A model generated the notes under the pieces. The model saw only the letters and a program-made list of their open reading frames with translations, had not been told where the DNA came from and searched no databases. A DNA stretch of 64,000 nucleotides, from contig JADJZA010000010.1 of NCBI GenBank assembly GCA_016719385.1, positions 124,001-188,000 of the forward strand. Direction: 5' to 3'. The position numbers were made by a program, and so were the translations under genes. The DNA is from Candidatus Microthrix subdominans (GTDB lineage Bacteria > Actinomycetota > Acidimicrobiia > Acidimicrobiales > Microtrichaceae). Shown piece by piece: positions 29,667 to 38,299 of the stretch (position 1 is its first letter; each line of letters starts with the position of its first letter).

Positions 29667-29673
29667 TGTTTCA

Positions 29674-30903
29674 GTGAACCAGATCCTTCTTGCGTCGGCA
29701 GGAGCCGACGTCGCCCGAGCGTTCATCGAGCTGGGTGTCCTCCTCATCGGCCTGGGGCTCCTCGCACGGCTGTCGTATCGCATCGGCATCAGCCCGATCC
29801 CCGCCTACCTGGCCGCCGGGTTGATCTTCGGGACGGGCGGGCTGATCGAGCTGAACTTCGCCGAGGACTTCATCGACCTGGCGTCGGAGATCGGCGTGCT
29901 GTTGTTGCTGTTCGTCCTCGGGCTGGAATACACCGGCGCCGAGCTGACCGACGGGCTGAAGAACGGCTGGCGGGCAGGCTTCGTTGACGTCGCCCTCAAC
30001 TTCACCCCCGGCTTCGCAGCCGGCATGTTGCTCGGCTGGGGGCCCGTCGGCGGTCTGATGCTGGCCGGCATCACCTACATCTCGTCATCGGGGGTGGTGT
30101 CCAAGCTGCTGTCGGACCTGGATCGCATGGCCAACCGGGAGACCCCGGCGGTGCTGGCCGTGCTCGTGTTCGAGGACCTGGTGGTCGCCGCCTACCTGCC
30201 GGTGCTGGGCGTGTTGTTGGTGGGCGGGTCGCTGCTGTCCGGTGCGGTCTCGGTTGGGGTGGCGCTGTCGGTCACGACGCTGGCCCTGGTGATGGCGATC
30301 CGCTTCGGCGGTCCGATCAGCAAGGTGATGGCGTCGCGATCGGACGAGGCGCTGCTGTTGAGCGTGATGGGGGTCATCCTGGTCGTCGGCGGCCTGGTCG
30401 AGCAGGTGCAGGTGTCCTCGGCGATCGGCGCGTTTCTGGTGGGCATCGCCCTGTCGGGCGAGGTGCGGGCCCGGGCCGAGCGAATGCTCGTGCCGCTGCG
30501 TGACCTGTTCGCCGCCCTGTTCTTCGTGCTGTTCAGCCTGCGCATCGATCCGAGCGACCTGCCGCCGGTGCTGGTGACCGCAGCGGTCCTCGCCGTCGTC
30601 ACGACGATCACCAAGATCTCGACCGGTCGCTTCGCCGCCGGTCAGCTTGGCGTGGGCCCCAAGGGGCGCGATCGGGCGGGGATGGAGCTGGTCGCCCGGG
30701 GTGAGTTCTCGATCGTGATCGCCGGCCTGGCCGCCGGCACCGCCGTCGATCCGGCGCTGCCCCCGACCGCCGCCGCCTACGTGCTGATCCTGGCCGTGCT
30801 CGGCCCACTGCTGGCCAAGTTCAACCCGCCGATCCCCAGCCTGGCCAGCATGAAGGAACTGTTGAACCAACGTCGCGACCGCGAGGGCGCCGTCACACCT
30901 TGA
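29674..30903 (+). CDS. CPA2-family cation:proton antiporter (KhtU/KefB-like)
   Basis: 409 residues from GTG 29674, and almost entirely hydrophobic with about 12 membrane helices. ISPIPAYLAAGLIFG near residue 40, GVLLLLFVLGLEYT near 75 and the discontinuous-helix segment around ITYISSSGVVSKLL and VLVFEDLVVAAYLPVL (charged ED in the membrane) are typical of the CPA2 Na+/K+:H+ exchange domain. There is no C-terminal TrkA-N domain; that role is taken by the separate KhtT-like protein just upstream. It is probably K+ efflux coupled to H+ uptake for pH or osmotic control. Confidence 0.9.
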   Translation: MNQILLASAGADVARAFIELGVLLIGLGLLARLSYRIGISPIPAYLAAGLIFGTGGLIELNFAEDFIDLASEIGVLLLLFVLGLEYTGAELTDGLKNGWRAGFVDVALNFTPGFAAGMLLGWGPVGGLMLAGITYISSSGVVSKLLSDLDRMANRETPAVLAVLVFEDLVVAAYLPVLGVLLVGGSLLSGAVSVGVALSVTTLALVMAIRFGGPISKVMASRSDEALLLSVMGVILVVGGLVEQVQVSSAIGAFLVGIALSGEVRARAERMLVPLRDLFAALFFVLFSLRIDPSDLPPVLVTAAVLAVVTTITKISTGRFAAGQLGVGPKGRDRAGMELVARGEFSIVIAGLAAGTAVDPALPPTAAAYVLILAVLGPLLAKFNPPIPSLASMKELLNQRRDREGAVTP

Positions 30904-30935
30904 CCGGCCGGTCAACCGCCGGTGAGCATGTGGCG

Positions 30936-32084
30936 ATGAGTGGACCTCTGAACGGAATCAAGATCGTCGAGATCGCCGGTATCGGCCCGGCGCCCTTTGC
31001 GGCCATGATGCTGGCCGACATGGGCGCCGACATCGTGCGCATCGATCGGGCCGGCAACGTCTCGGGCGGCAGCCCCGAGCTGCCGCCGGGCGATCTGCTG
31101 ACACGCGGTCGCCGCTCGGTCGGGGTCGACCTGAAGTCACCGGAGGGGGTCGAGGTGGTGCTTCAGCTGATCGAGACTGCGGACGCTTTCCTCGAGGGGT
31201 TCCGCCCAGGTGTCGCCGAGCGGTTGGGCATCGGCCCGGACGAGGCGCTGGCCCGCAACCCCAAGCTGGTCTACGGACGCATGACCGGCTGGGGCCAGGA
31301 CGGGCCTTACGCCCCGATGGCCGGTCACGACATCAACTACATCGCCCTCGCCGGCGCCCTGGCGCACCTGGGTCGGGCGGGGGAGGCCCCAACCCCGCCG
31401 ATCAACCTGGTCGGCGACTTCGGCGGTGGCGGCATGCTGATGGCGCTCGGGCTGTGCGCGGCGCTGCTCGAGACGGGCCGCTCGGGTGAGGGCCAGGTGG
31501 TGGACGCGGCCATGGTCGACGGCACCGCCAGCTTGATGACGATGATCTGGTCGTTCCAGGCGATGGGCATCTGGACCGACGAGCGGGGCACCAACATGTT
31601 GGACACCGCCGCCCACTTCTACGACACCTACCGCACCGCGGATGACAAGTGGGTGTCGATCGGGTCGATCGAGCCGCAGTTCTACGCCGAGCTGTTGCGC
31701 CTCACCGGCCTGGAGGGCGAGGACCTGCCCCACCAGATGGACCAGACCGCCTGGGCCGAGCTGAAGGACAAGCTGCGGGGCGTGTTCGCCGCCAAGACCC
31801 GGGCCGAGTGGATGGAGATCATGGAGGGCACCGACGTGTGCTTCGCCCCCGTGCTGACGATGTCCGAGGCCGCCGAGCATCCCCACAACGTTGCCCGGGG
31901 CACGTTCACCGAGGTGGCCGGCGTCACCCAGCCGGCGCCGTCTCCGCGTTTCAGCCGGACGCCGGGCAAGATCCGGCGCCCGCCGCCCCACGCGGGCCAG
32001 CACACCGACGAGGTGCTCGCCGAATGGTTGGGCGCCGACACCGCCAAGGTAGCCGAGCTGCGAGCGGGCGGCGCCGTCGCCTGA
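30936..32084 (+). CDS. CaiB/BaiF-family CoA-transferase, alpha-methylacyl-CoA racemase-like
   Basis: 382 residues from ATG 30936; upstream codons to 30900 lack similarity. GIKIVEIAGIGPAPFAAMML at the N-terminus is the CoA-site start of family III. ADMGADIVRIDR, YGRMTGWGQDGP and GHDINYIALAGAL follow. LVGDFGGGGMLMALG carries the catalytic-site Asp seen in methylacyl-CoA racemases. The C-terminal FSRTPGKIRRPPPHAGQHTDEV completes the fold. It probably epimerises 2-methylacyl-CoA in branched-chain or sterol side-chain degradation. It could be a CoA transferase of the same family. Confidence 0.88.
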   Translation: MSGPLNGIKIVEIAGIGPAPFAAMMLADMGADIVRIDRAGNVSGGSPELPPGDLLTRGRRSVGVDLKSPEGVEVVLQLIETADAFLEGFRPGVAERLGIGPDEALARNPKLVYGRMTGWGQDGPYAPMAGHDINYIALAGALAHLGRAGEAPTPPINLVGDFGGGGMLMALGLCAALLETGRSGEGQVVDAAMVDGTASLMTMIWSFQAMGIWTDERGTNMLDTAAHFYDTYRTADDKWVSIGSIEPQFYAELLRLTGLEGEDLPHQMDQTAWAELKDKLRGVFAAKTRAEWMEIMEGTDVCFAPVLTMSEAAEHPHNVARGTFTEVAGVTQPAPSPRFSRTPGKIRRPPPHAGQHTDEVLAEWLGADTAKVAELRAGGAVA

Positions 32085-32106
32085 GCCCGAAGTGGTTTGG
32101 GGCTGG

Positions 32107-32154
32107 CTCAAATGTGTCTCCGGGCCACTGGGGCGGCTCCAAGACACATTTGAG
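32107..32154. repeat. Perfect 13-bp inverted repeat with 22-nt spacer
   Basis: CTCAAATGTGTCT (32107-32119) and AGACACATTTGAG (32142-32154) are exact reverse complements around a 22-nt GC-rich spacer. In RNA the stem could extend by G-U pairs. It lies between the CaiB-type gene and the PIG-L gene, both plus strand. A terminator is possible, but no T-tract follows. The AT-rich arms differ from the surrounding GC-rich DNA, and the spacing equals that of the element at 10304. Confidence 0.7.
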
Positions 32155-32213
32155 TCGAACCGATCCGGTGAGCAGAACGTTAAACCGGGCGCAGGGCGGT
32201 AACCTGCGCCGCC

Positions 32214-33014
32214 GTGTCGACCCTCGTGTGTTTTCATGCCCATCCTGACGACGAAGCGATCGCCACCGGGGGCACGATGGCCCTGGCGTCGGCCGCCGGT
32301 CACCGGGTGGTGCTCATCGTCGCAACCGACGGGGAGCTGGGCTTCACCGTGCCCGGCGCCGCCGAGACGCCCGAGGAACTGGGTGCCCACCGCCGAGCCG
32401 AGACACAGGCGGCAGCGGCCATCCTCGGCGTCCACCGGGTGGAGTTCCTCGGCTACCACGACAGCGGGATGGCCGGGGAGGACACCAACGACCACCCGGC
32501 CTGCTTCGCTCAGGCCGACGTCGATGAGGCCGCCGAGTGGGTGGCGGCGATCCTGGCTGAGGAGCGGGCCGACGTGTTCACCATCTACGACGATCACGGC
32601 GGCTACGGCCATCCCGACCACATCGCCGTGCACAACGTCGGCACCCGTGCCGCCGAGCTGGCCGAGGTGCCCAGCGTGGTGTGGGCCACGATGAACCGGG
32701 ACAAGATCCGCGAGCAGATGGCGGGTGCCGCAGAGATCGTTGCCCAGCTTGAGAAGCCGATGGACGGCGACCCTCCCAAGATGGACGAGGACATGGGCAG
32801 CCCCGAGTCGCTCATCACCCATGGGATCGACGTCTCATCTGTGATTGACGCCAAGCGGCGGGCGATGGTGGCCCACAGCAGTCAGATCGCCGCGGATTCC
32901 TGGTTTCTCAAGATGCCCGAGGAGATCTTCGTCATGGCCTTCGGCCATGAGTGGTTCGTCGACCCGGCCGACCCCCGCTCGGCGGGGTCGCCGATGATCG
33001 ATCACCTGCTGTGA
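32214..33014 (+). CDS. PIG-L/LmbE-family N-acetylglucosamine deacetylase (MshB/Mca-like)
   Basis: 266 residues from GTG 32214. FHAHPDDEAIATGG at the start is the zinc-binding HPDD motif. VVLIVATDGELGF and the second zinc motif YGHPDHIAVHNVG near residue 136 complete the PIG-L signature. The length and the later SQIAADSWFLKMPEEIF segment fit the MshB/mycothiol-conjugate amidase branch. It probably deacetylates a GlcNAc-inositol compound or cleaves mycothiol conjugates. Mycothiol itself cannot be confirmed from this window. It overlaps the next gene by four bases (GTGA). Confidence 0.88.
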   Translation: MSTLVCFHAHPDDEAIATGGTMALASAAGHRVVLIVATDGELGFTVPGAAETPEELGAHRRAETQAAAAILGVHRVEFLGYHDSGMAGEDTNDHPACFAQADVDEAAEWVAAILAEERADVFTIYDDHGGYGHPDHIAVHNVGTRAAELAEVPSVVWATMNRDKIREQMAGAAEIVAQLEKPMDGDPPKMDEDMGSPESLITHGIDVSSVIDAKRRAMVAHSSQIAADSWFLKMPEEIFVMAFGHEWFVDPADPRSAGSPMIDHLL

Positions 33015-33370
33015 GCGTGTCGTCGATCCACGCCAACTTTGCGTGGGTGGTGATCTTCGCCAACGCCATCGCCGGGGTGTGGTCGCTGGGTGCACACCAA
33101 TGGGCCGCCCTGCGGGTGCGGGCTCTGTGGTGGTTCATCATCGCCGCCGAGGTGACGATCTTCATTCAGGTGGCGCTCGGGGTCGCCAACCTGGCCGGCG
33201 GCCGGGCGCCTGGCAACGACTTCCACATCTTCTACGGGTTCGTCGCCCTCATCACCGTCGGGATCCTCTACGGCTACCGCAACCAGCTGCGGGCCTACGC
33301 CTACCTGCTCTACGGGTGGGGCAGCCTGTTCTTGATGGGGCTGGCGATCCGGGCACTGCTGCTGGCATAA
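33011..33370 (+). CDS. Small integral membrane protein
   Basis: 119 residues from GTG 33011, overlapping the PIG-L stop. Four membrane helices are likely: WVVIFANAIAGVWSLGA, LWWFIIAAEVTIFIQVALGV, FHIFYGFVALITVGILYGY, and YLLYGWGSLFLMGLAIRALL. His residues at the ends of helices one and three (HANF, HIFYGF) could be ligands, but no heme motif is certain. No named family is recognised. Its position suggests co-translation with the deacetylase. Confidence 0.75.
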   Translation: MSVSSIHANFAWVVIFANAIAGVWSLGAHQWAALRVRALWWFIIAAEVTIFIQVALGVANLAGGRAPGNDFHIFYGFVALITVGILYGYRNQLRAYAYLLYGWGSLFLMGLAIRALLLA

Positions 33371-33385
33371 GCGGCGGCAGGGGGG

Positions 33386-34450
33386 ATGAGCGCCTGGCAT
33401 GCTGTGCCGATGGTCCGCCGCCCCCGCTCCCGTACCGGTGTCACCGAACTCGACCAGGCGATCGAAGCGCTGGTCGAACAGGCGGGCCTGGACGACAACC
33501 AGGATCTGTACCTGGAAATGCTCACCTCGGTCCTTCGCATGGGTCGGGAGCGCACCGATCGGGGCGACGTCAAGATCATCAACTCGGCGCTCAAGGAACT
33601 GCGCAACGCATTCACGGTGTTTGCCCCCTATGCCGACGTGCCCAAGTGTGCGGTGTTCGGCTCCGCCCGCACCGCCGAGGACACCGAGGCCTACCGGATG
33701 GCGCGTGAGGTGGGTCGTCACCTGGCCGATGCGGGGTGGATGGTGATGACCGGTGGAGGACCGGGCATCATGACCGCCGTCGTCGAGGGAGCGGGTCCGG
33801 AAGCCAGCTTTGGGGTGTCGATCGTGTTGCCCTTCGAGCCGGGCGGCTCCCAGCACGCAGCGCTGTTCGACGGCAAGAACATCAACTTTCGCTACTTCTT
33901 CAGTCGCAAGCTCACCTTGACCAAGGAGTCATCGGGTTACGTCGTTTTCCCTGGCGGGTTCGGCACCTTGGACGAGACGATGGAGCTGCTGACGCTGATG
34001 CAGACCGGCAAGGCGCCGCCCTCGCCGGTGGTGCTCTTCGAGCCGCCGGGGGATGCCTACTGGCGCAGCTGGCGCCACTACGTGGAGGTGGAGCTGCTCG
34101 ATGCCGGGCTGATTTCACCGGTCGACCTCGACATGGTGTACATCACCTCCGACCCGGGCGATGCGGTCGCCTACGTGCGCAACTTTTACCGGGTGTTCCA
34201 CTCGATCCGTCATGTGGGCAACCGGCTCTACATCCGACTCAACATCGACATCTCCGACGAGGCGATTGCCACCCTCAACGGCGAGTTCGGCGACCTGTTG
34301 ACCAGCGGCAGCATCGAACGCGCCGAAGCCGCAGCGGTGGAGGTGGCAGACGGTGACGTCCCCGACCTGCCACGACTGCGGCTTCGGTTCAACAATGCTG
34401 CTCACGGTCGGTTGCACCTGATGGTGCAGCGACTGGGTGAGCTGGTCTGA
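33386..34450 (+). CDS. LOG-family (lysine decarboxylase-like) Rossmann protein
   Basis: 354 residues from ATG 33386, right after a GGGGGG run; an ATG at 33410 is possible. The LOG signature is complete: MTGGGPGIMTAVVEGA near residue 120 and VVFPGGFGTLDETMELL near 190, the PGGxGTxxE catalytic motif. The protein is longer than minimal LOG enzymes (about 190) by an N-terminal helical region and a C-terminal about 110-residue extension. LOG enzymes release bases from nucleoside 5'-monophosphates. Its physiological substrate here is open. Confidence 0.85.
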   Translation: MSAWHAVPMVRRPRSRTGVTELDQAIEALVEQAGLDDNQDLYLEMLTSVLRMGRERTDRGDVKIINSALKELRNAFTVFAPYADVPKCAVFGSARTAEDTEAYRMAREVGRHLADAGWMVMTGGGPGIMTAVVEGAGPEASFGVSIVLPFEPGGSQHAALFDGKNINFRYFFSRKLTLTKESSGYVVFPGGFGTLDETMELLTLMQTGKAPPSPVVLFEPPGDAYWRSWRHYVEVELLDAGLISPVDLDMVYITSDPGDAVAYVRNFYRVFHSIRHVGNRLYIRLNIDISDEAIATLNGEFGDLLTSGSIERAEAAAVEVADGDVPDLPRLRLRFNNAAHGRLHLMVQRLGELV

Positions 34451-34458
34451 TCGACTGC

Positions 34459-34474
34459 TCGGTCGGCGAACCGA
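34459..34474. terminator. Short hairpin between convergent LOG and hsp20 genes
   Basis: TCGGT-CGGCGA-ACCGA makes a 5-bp stem in the 32-base gap between two convergent genes. It is weak and lacks a T-tract. It is recorded only because termination must occur in this short gap. Confidence 0.25.
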
Positions 34475-34482
34475 TCAAGCGA

Positions 34483-34941
34483 TCAGTTGGAAGCGGCGCC
34501 GGCGGGCTCATCGCTCGTCGACGAGGACTCGGCGTCGATGCTGGTCGCGCCGACACCGATCGGCACCTTCACGGCCAGGGCCTTTTCCGAGACCGGAATG
34601 CGCAGTTCGAGCACGCCGTTATCGAAGTGGGCGCTGACGTTCTGGCCATCCAAGGTGTCCGACAGCGTGACCTGACGGCGGACCGTGCCGAAGCGACGCT
34701 CCGCCACCAGGCGTTGGGCTCCCTCGGGCAGCTCGGCCTGCGTGCGGCTGGCGGTCAGCGTGAGCACGTGGTTCTCGACGGTGACATCGACGTCGTCGGC
34801 CCGGAAACCGGGCAGGTCGTAGGTGAGCACCACCTCGTCGGCGGTGCGAACGGCGTCGAAGGGTGCGGGGATCGAGCGGCTTCGGGGGTCGACCTCGAAC
34901 AGTCGCTCGACGTCTCGGAATGGATCCCATGTGGTGAGCAT
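34483..34941 (-). CDS. Hsp20/alpha-crystallin small heat-shock protein
   Basis: 152 residues from ATG 34941 (LTTWDPFRDVERLFE), after GAGGAGG. The alpha-crystallin domain covers about residues 30-130: VLTYDLPGFRADDVDVTV, ENHVLTLTASR, and the closing strand FDNGVLELRIPVSEKA, whose GVLELxIP motif is diagnostic. The C-terminal about 20 residues are Ser/Glu-rich and disordered. It is an ATP-independent holdase that keeps unfolded proteins soluble. A 16-bp palindrome lies upstream and may be its operator. Confidence 0.93.
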   Translation of the reverse strand: MLTTWDPFRDVERLFEVDPRSRSIPAPFDAVRTADEVVLTYDLPGFRADDVDVTVENHVLTLTASRTQAELPEGAQRLVAERRFGTVRRQVTLSDTLDGQNVSAHFDNGVLELRIPVSEKALAVKVPIGVGATSIDAESSSTSDEPAGAASN

Positions 34942-34978
34942 GATGTGCGCCTCCTCAAGTGTTGGGCGGTATCGGTGA

Positions 34979-34994
34979 ACTGACGATTGTCAGT
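34979..34994 (-). promoter_or_regulatory. Palindrome upstream of hsp20 (candidate operator)
   Basis: ACTGAC-GATT-GTCAGT is a perfect 6-bp inverted repeat, 38 bases upstream of the hsp20 start and inside the likely promoter. It is not the CIRCE element. HspR half-site-like words (CTTGAG near the ribosome site, ACTCAA farther upstream) exist but not at HAIR spacing. The bound protein is unknown. Confidence 0.4.
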
Positions 34995-35110
34995 ATGGCA
35001 CCAAAGTTGAGTGTTTGGGCATCAGGTTTGATGGTTCTGTGGATTTGTGACGGATGATACAAATGCACAGGAACCGCAGTTGCAGCCGGGACCTCGGTGG
35101 TCGTTTCGAG

Positions 35111-35830
35111 CTACTGCCGATCGACGATCAGGTCGGCGACCAACTCGTCATCCTCCATCTCGTAGGCGCCGTCGAGGACGCGGTTGAGCTGATAGCGATC
35201 GGCGAGGGTTGGGTCGAGGTCCATTCGGTACGTCGCCGCGGCGTGGACGACCTGATCGAAGAACGGGCGACCGGACCTGAGCGTGGACGTGGTGACATCG
35301 TCCCGACTCAACGTCATGGTGGCAAAAACCTCGACCCCGAGGGCACCGAGGATCTCGAGGCCCTGCACGTTGACGCGCCGCTCCTTGAGCGCTCCGACCT
35401 TCGTGGTCTCCTGGCTGATCGAAATTGAATCGACGTCCTCGTAGCCCATCGAGAAGTACAGGTGACCATCACCGCCGTCGTCGATCCTGTCGCTCAGCGG
35501 GCTCTCCCCGTTCATCTGGCCGAGCAGGCGACGGTCGGTGACGACCAGGATGCCATCACCCGAGATGAACGGAATGAGCTGAACGTCCTGAGACTCCTCC
35601 GCCGGAAGGAGCCGCATCAACTGGCCGCTGCTTTGCGAGGCGGCCGACAGAATCCCCCCGCTGAAGCAGTAGCGGCCGATCTCTGTCTCGTCGGTCGCGG
35701 GAAGCACCTGCCCAGACGGATGGAGACGAGCATTGATCTGCGGGATCGAACCCTCGGGCGCCATTTCGGCAAGGTGCATGCGCGGGTTGGCCTCGCCCAG
35801 GTGTTCGATCAGTGTGTTGAGAGATGCCAT
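35111..35830 (-). CDS. Conserved-looking hypothetical protein
   Basis: 239 residues from ATG 35830 (ASLNTLIEHLGEANPRMH), seven bases after AAGGGGA. There is no signal peptide and no membrane helix. The middle part (about 85-150) looks like a beta-rich PH-like or GRAM-like domain (FISGDGILVVTDRRLLGQMNG, LYFSMGYEDVDSISIS), a pattern seen in bacterial proteins that carry a TDRRL strand. The C-terminal part is helical and acidic (YEMEDDELVADLIVDRQ). I do not recognise a family, so no function is assigned. Neighbours on both sides are separated by more than 160 bases. Confidence 0.6.
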   Translation of the reverse strand: MASLNTLIEHLGEANPRMHLAEMAPEGSIPQINARLHPSGQVLPATDETEIGRYCFSGGILSAASQSSGQLMRLLPAEESQDVQLIPFISGDGILVVTDRRLLGQMNGESPLSDRIDDGGDGHLYFSMGYEDVDSISISQETTKVGALKERRVNVQGLEILGALGVEVFATMTLSRDDVTTSTLRSGRPFFDQVVHAAATYRMDLDPTLADRYQLNRVLDGAYEMEDDELVADLIVDRQ

Positions 35831-35943
35831 CGGTCCCCTTCTTGTCACCGGGCGCCCCGAGACGGGCTCGTCCGGTTTGAGCGAACGGAATCCAACCTAG
35901 TTGGGAGGGGGGCCTGAAGAAATGGCCTCAAGGTGCTCTGACG

Positions 35944-35980
35944 CGAAACGACCCGGGCGCAGGGGGCCCGGTTCGTTTCG
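35944..35980. terminator. 15-bp stem hairpin (one mismatch) downstream of pckG
   Basis: CGAAACGAC-CCGGGC (35944-35958) pairs with GCCCGG-TTCGTTTCG (35966-35980), leaving a 7-nt loop and a single C/T mismatch. It lies 48 bases past the pckG stop and before the next minus-strand gene. It is the strongest intrinsic-terminator-like structure in the window, although a T-tract is missing. Confidence 0.6.
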
Positions 35981-36027
35981 AACTCGTGGGTGGCGCCGTA
36001 GCGCCACTCGCTCTCAGGTGAGCGAGC

Positions 36028-37833
36028 TCACTGCGCCAGGCGCTTCTCCAGGTCGGACAGCTCGTCGGCCATCTGCTGGGGCAGGCGCTCACCGATGAAC
36101 TCGTAGTGACCACGGATCAGCTCAACCTCGTCGCGCCATGACTCGTTGTCGACATCGAGGATCTTGGCCATCGTCTCGTCGTCGAGGTCGAGGTGGCTGA
36201 GGTCGAGCGAGTCGGTCGTGGGGATGTTGCCGATGGCGGTCTCCTCGGCGTCAGCGGTGCCGTTGAGGCGCTCGACGACCCACTTGAGCACCCGGGAGTT
36301 CTCGCCGAAACCGGGCCACATGAACGAACCGTCGTCGTCCTTGCGGAACCAGTTGACCCAGAACAGCTTGGGCAGCTTGTCGGCGTCGGTCGCCTTGCCG
36401 ATCTCGAGCCAGTGGTTGAAGTAGTCGCCCACGTTGTAGCCCATGAAGGGCAACATGGCGAAGGGGTCGAAGCGGACGTCGCCCACCTTGCCGGCCGCCG
36501 CTGCGGTCTTTTCCGAGCTCATGATCGAGCCGAGGAACACGCCGTGCTGCCAATCGAAGCTTTGGGTCACCAGGGGTACGTTGGTGGCGCGGCGGCCGCC
36601 GAAGAGAATGGCCGAGATTGGCACACCCTCCGGGTTTTCCCAGTCAGCGGAGATCGAAGGCGTCTGCGATGCCGGCGAGGTGAAGCGGGCGTTGGGATGG
36701 GCGGCGTTGGTGTCCGACTCGGGGGTCCAGTCGTTGCCCTTCCAATCGATCAGGTGAGCGGGCGGTTCGTCGGTCATGTCCTCCCACCACACGTCGCCGT
36801 CGTCGGTGAGGGCCACGTTGGTGAAGATCGAGTTCTTGGCCAGCGACTGCATGGCGTTGAAATTGGACTCGTCGGAGGTTCCCGGCGCCACGCCGAAGAA
36901 GCCCGCCTCGGGGTTGATCGCCCGCAGGCGGCCCTCGTCGTCGAACTTCATCCATGCGATGTCGTCGCCGATGGTCTCCACCGTCCACCCGGGCAGGGTG
37001 GGGACGAGCATCGCCATGTTGGTCTTGCCGCACGCCGACGGGAAGGCCGCAGCGATGTAGGTCTTCTCACCCTCGGGCGAGGTGAGCCCGAGGATCAGCA
37101 TGTGCTCGGCCATCCAGCCCTGATCGCGGCCCATCGTCGAGGCGATGCGCAGCGCAAAGCACTTCTTGCCCAGCAGGGCGTTGCCGCCGTAACCGGAACC
37201 GTAGGACCAGATCTCCTTGGTTTCGGGGAAGTGGCTGATGTACTTGGTCTCGTTGCACGGCCAGGTGACGTCGGGGCGCTCCTTGCCGTCGGCGTCGACG
37301 AGCGGGTAGCCCACCGAGTGCAGGGCGGGCACAAACTCGCCGTCCTCGCCGAGCACGTCGAGTGCGCCCTGGCCCATGCGGGTCATGATTGCCATGTTGG
37401 TGGCCACGTAGGCCGAGTCGGTCAGCTCCACGCCGATGTGGGCGATGGGGGAGCCGAGCGGGCCCATCGAGAACGGCACCACGTACATGGTGCGACCACG
37501 CATGGCGCCCCGGTACAGCTCGAGCATCTCGGCCTTCAGCTCGGAGGGCTCGCGCCAGTGGTTGGTGGGACCGGCGTCGATCTCCTTTTCGCTGGCGATG
37601 AAGGTGCGGTCCTCCACCCGGGCGACGTCGTCAGGGTCGGACAGGGCAAGGTAGCTGTTGGGGCGCTTGGCCTCGTTCAGCCTGGTGAAGACGCCCTCGT
37701 CAACCAACAACTGGGCGAGGCGGTCGTACTCCTCCTCGGAGCCGTCACACCACTCGACGGCGTCGGGCTGGAGGATCTCCCGCCATTGTTCGACCCAGTC
37801 GATGAGCTTCTGGTTGTTCGTGGTTCCAGCCAT
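36028..37833 (-). CDS. pckG: Phosphoenolpyruvate carboxykinase (GTP)
   Basis: 601 residues from ATG 37833. The GTP-type enzyme is recognised by FPSACGKTNMAML (P-loop with the reactive Cys) and EKECF-type context around KCFALRIAS, with FGGRRATNVPLV and the C-terminal nucleotide region NWFRKDDDGSFMWPGFGENSRVL. The length matches GTP PEPCKs (about 600). It interconverts oxaloacetate and PEP in gluconeogenesis, which fits growth on fatty acids. Its ATG overlaps the stop of the upstream cold-shock-like gene by one base (TGATG), so translation is coupled. Confidence 0.96.
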   Translation of the reverse strand: MAGTTNNQKLIDWVEQWREILQPDAVEWCDGSEEEYDRLAQLLVDEGVFTRLNEAKRPNSYLALSDPDDVARVEDRTFIASEKEIDAGPTNHWREPSELKAEMLELYRGAMRGRTMYVVPFSMGPLGSPIAHIGVELTDSAYVATNMAIMTRMGQGALDVLGEDGEFVPALHSVGYPLVDADGKERPDVTWPCNETKYISHFPETKEIWSYGSGYGGNALLGKKCFALRIASTMGRDQGWMAEHMLILGLTSPEGEKTYIAAAFPSACGKTNMAMLVPTLPGWTVETIGDDIAWMKFDDEGRLRAINPEAGFFGVAPGTSDESNFNAMQSLAKNSIFTNVALTDDGDVWWEDMTDEPPAHLIDWKGNDWTPESDTNAAHPNARFTSPASQTPSISADWENPEGVPISAILFGGRRATNVPLVTQSFDWQHGVFLGSIMSSEKTAAAAGKVGDVRFDPFAMLPFMGYNVGDYFNHWLEIGKATDADKLPKLFWVNWFRKDDDGSFMWPGFGENSRVLKWVVERLNGTADAEETAIGNIPTTDSLDLSHLDLDDETMAKILDVDNESWRDEVELIRGHYEFIGERLPQQMADELSDLEKRLAQ

Positions 37834-38147
37834 CAGATCAGGTCTCCTTGTCGTGTGGCGCTGCGCGCCTCAGGGGCCGGGCCCGGAAGGTTTTCCGAGT
37901 CCGGGAACCCCGGTGTACCCATGTCGATTTCAGATCCGAGCCGAACCGTGGTGGCCACCTGAGCCGGCTGCTCGTCCACGTCGGTGCCGGCGGCCAGCTC
38001 GAAGATCACACGCTGGCCGGGGCGCAGCATGCGGAAGATCGAGCCGTCCAACGCATCCGTGGACAGCTCGTATTCGCCAAGCGTGGTGTCGCTGATCACC
38101 GTGCCGTCGCCGGTGAGGGGGTCGTAGCTCTTGATCACACCCTGCAC
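37833..38147 (-). CDS. Cold-shock/OB-fold-like small protein, coupled to pckG
   Basis: 104 residues from GTG 38147. The first about 55 residues (VQGVIKSYDPLTGDGTVIS, YELSTDALDGSIFRMLRPGQRVIFEL) follow the cold-shock-domain pattern GxVKxFDxxxGxGxI, then the closing GQxVxFEL. The RNP1 aromatic KGFGFI is not kept, so it is divergent. The C-terminal half is acidic and Pro-rich. It could bind single-stranded nucleic acid and influence its own operon, but that is inference. Its TGA overlaps the pckG ATG. Confidence 0.65.
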   Translation of the reverse strand: MQGVIKSYDPLTGDGTVISDTTLGEYELSTDALDGSIFRMLRPGQRVIFELAAGTDVDEQPAQVATTVRLGSEIDMGTPGFPDSENLPGPAPEARSATRQGDLI

Positions 38148-38299
38148 GTGGACGCTCCGTTCGGTTCCGAATGTTGGCCAAACCGGCCACACGTCAACGC
38201 GACGCGTGAATCATCGGGCTGTGCCCAGTCAAGCCTACAACGCGAGGTTTTCACAAGCGGACGAAACACAGTTCGCATCGCTTGGTGCAGCGGCGACGC

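Noticed and set aside
36193..37962. 589-codon plus-strand frame
   Set aside because: Antisense of pckG; no recognisable domain and no ribosome site.
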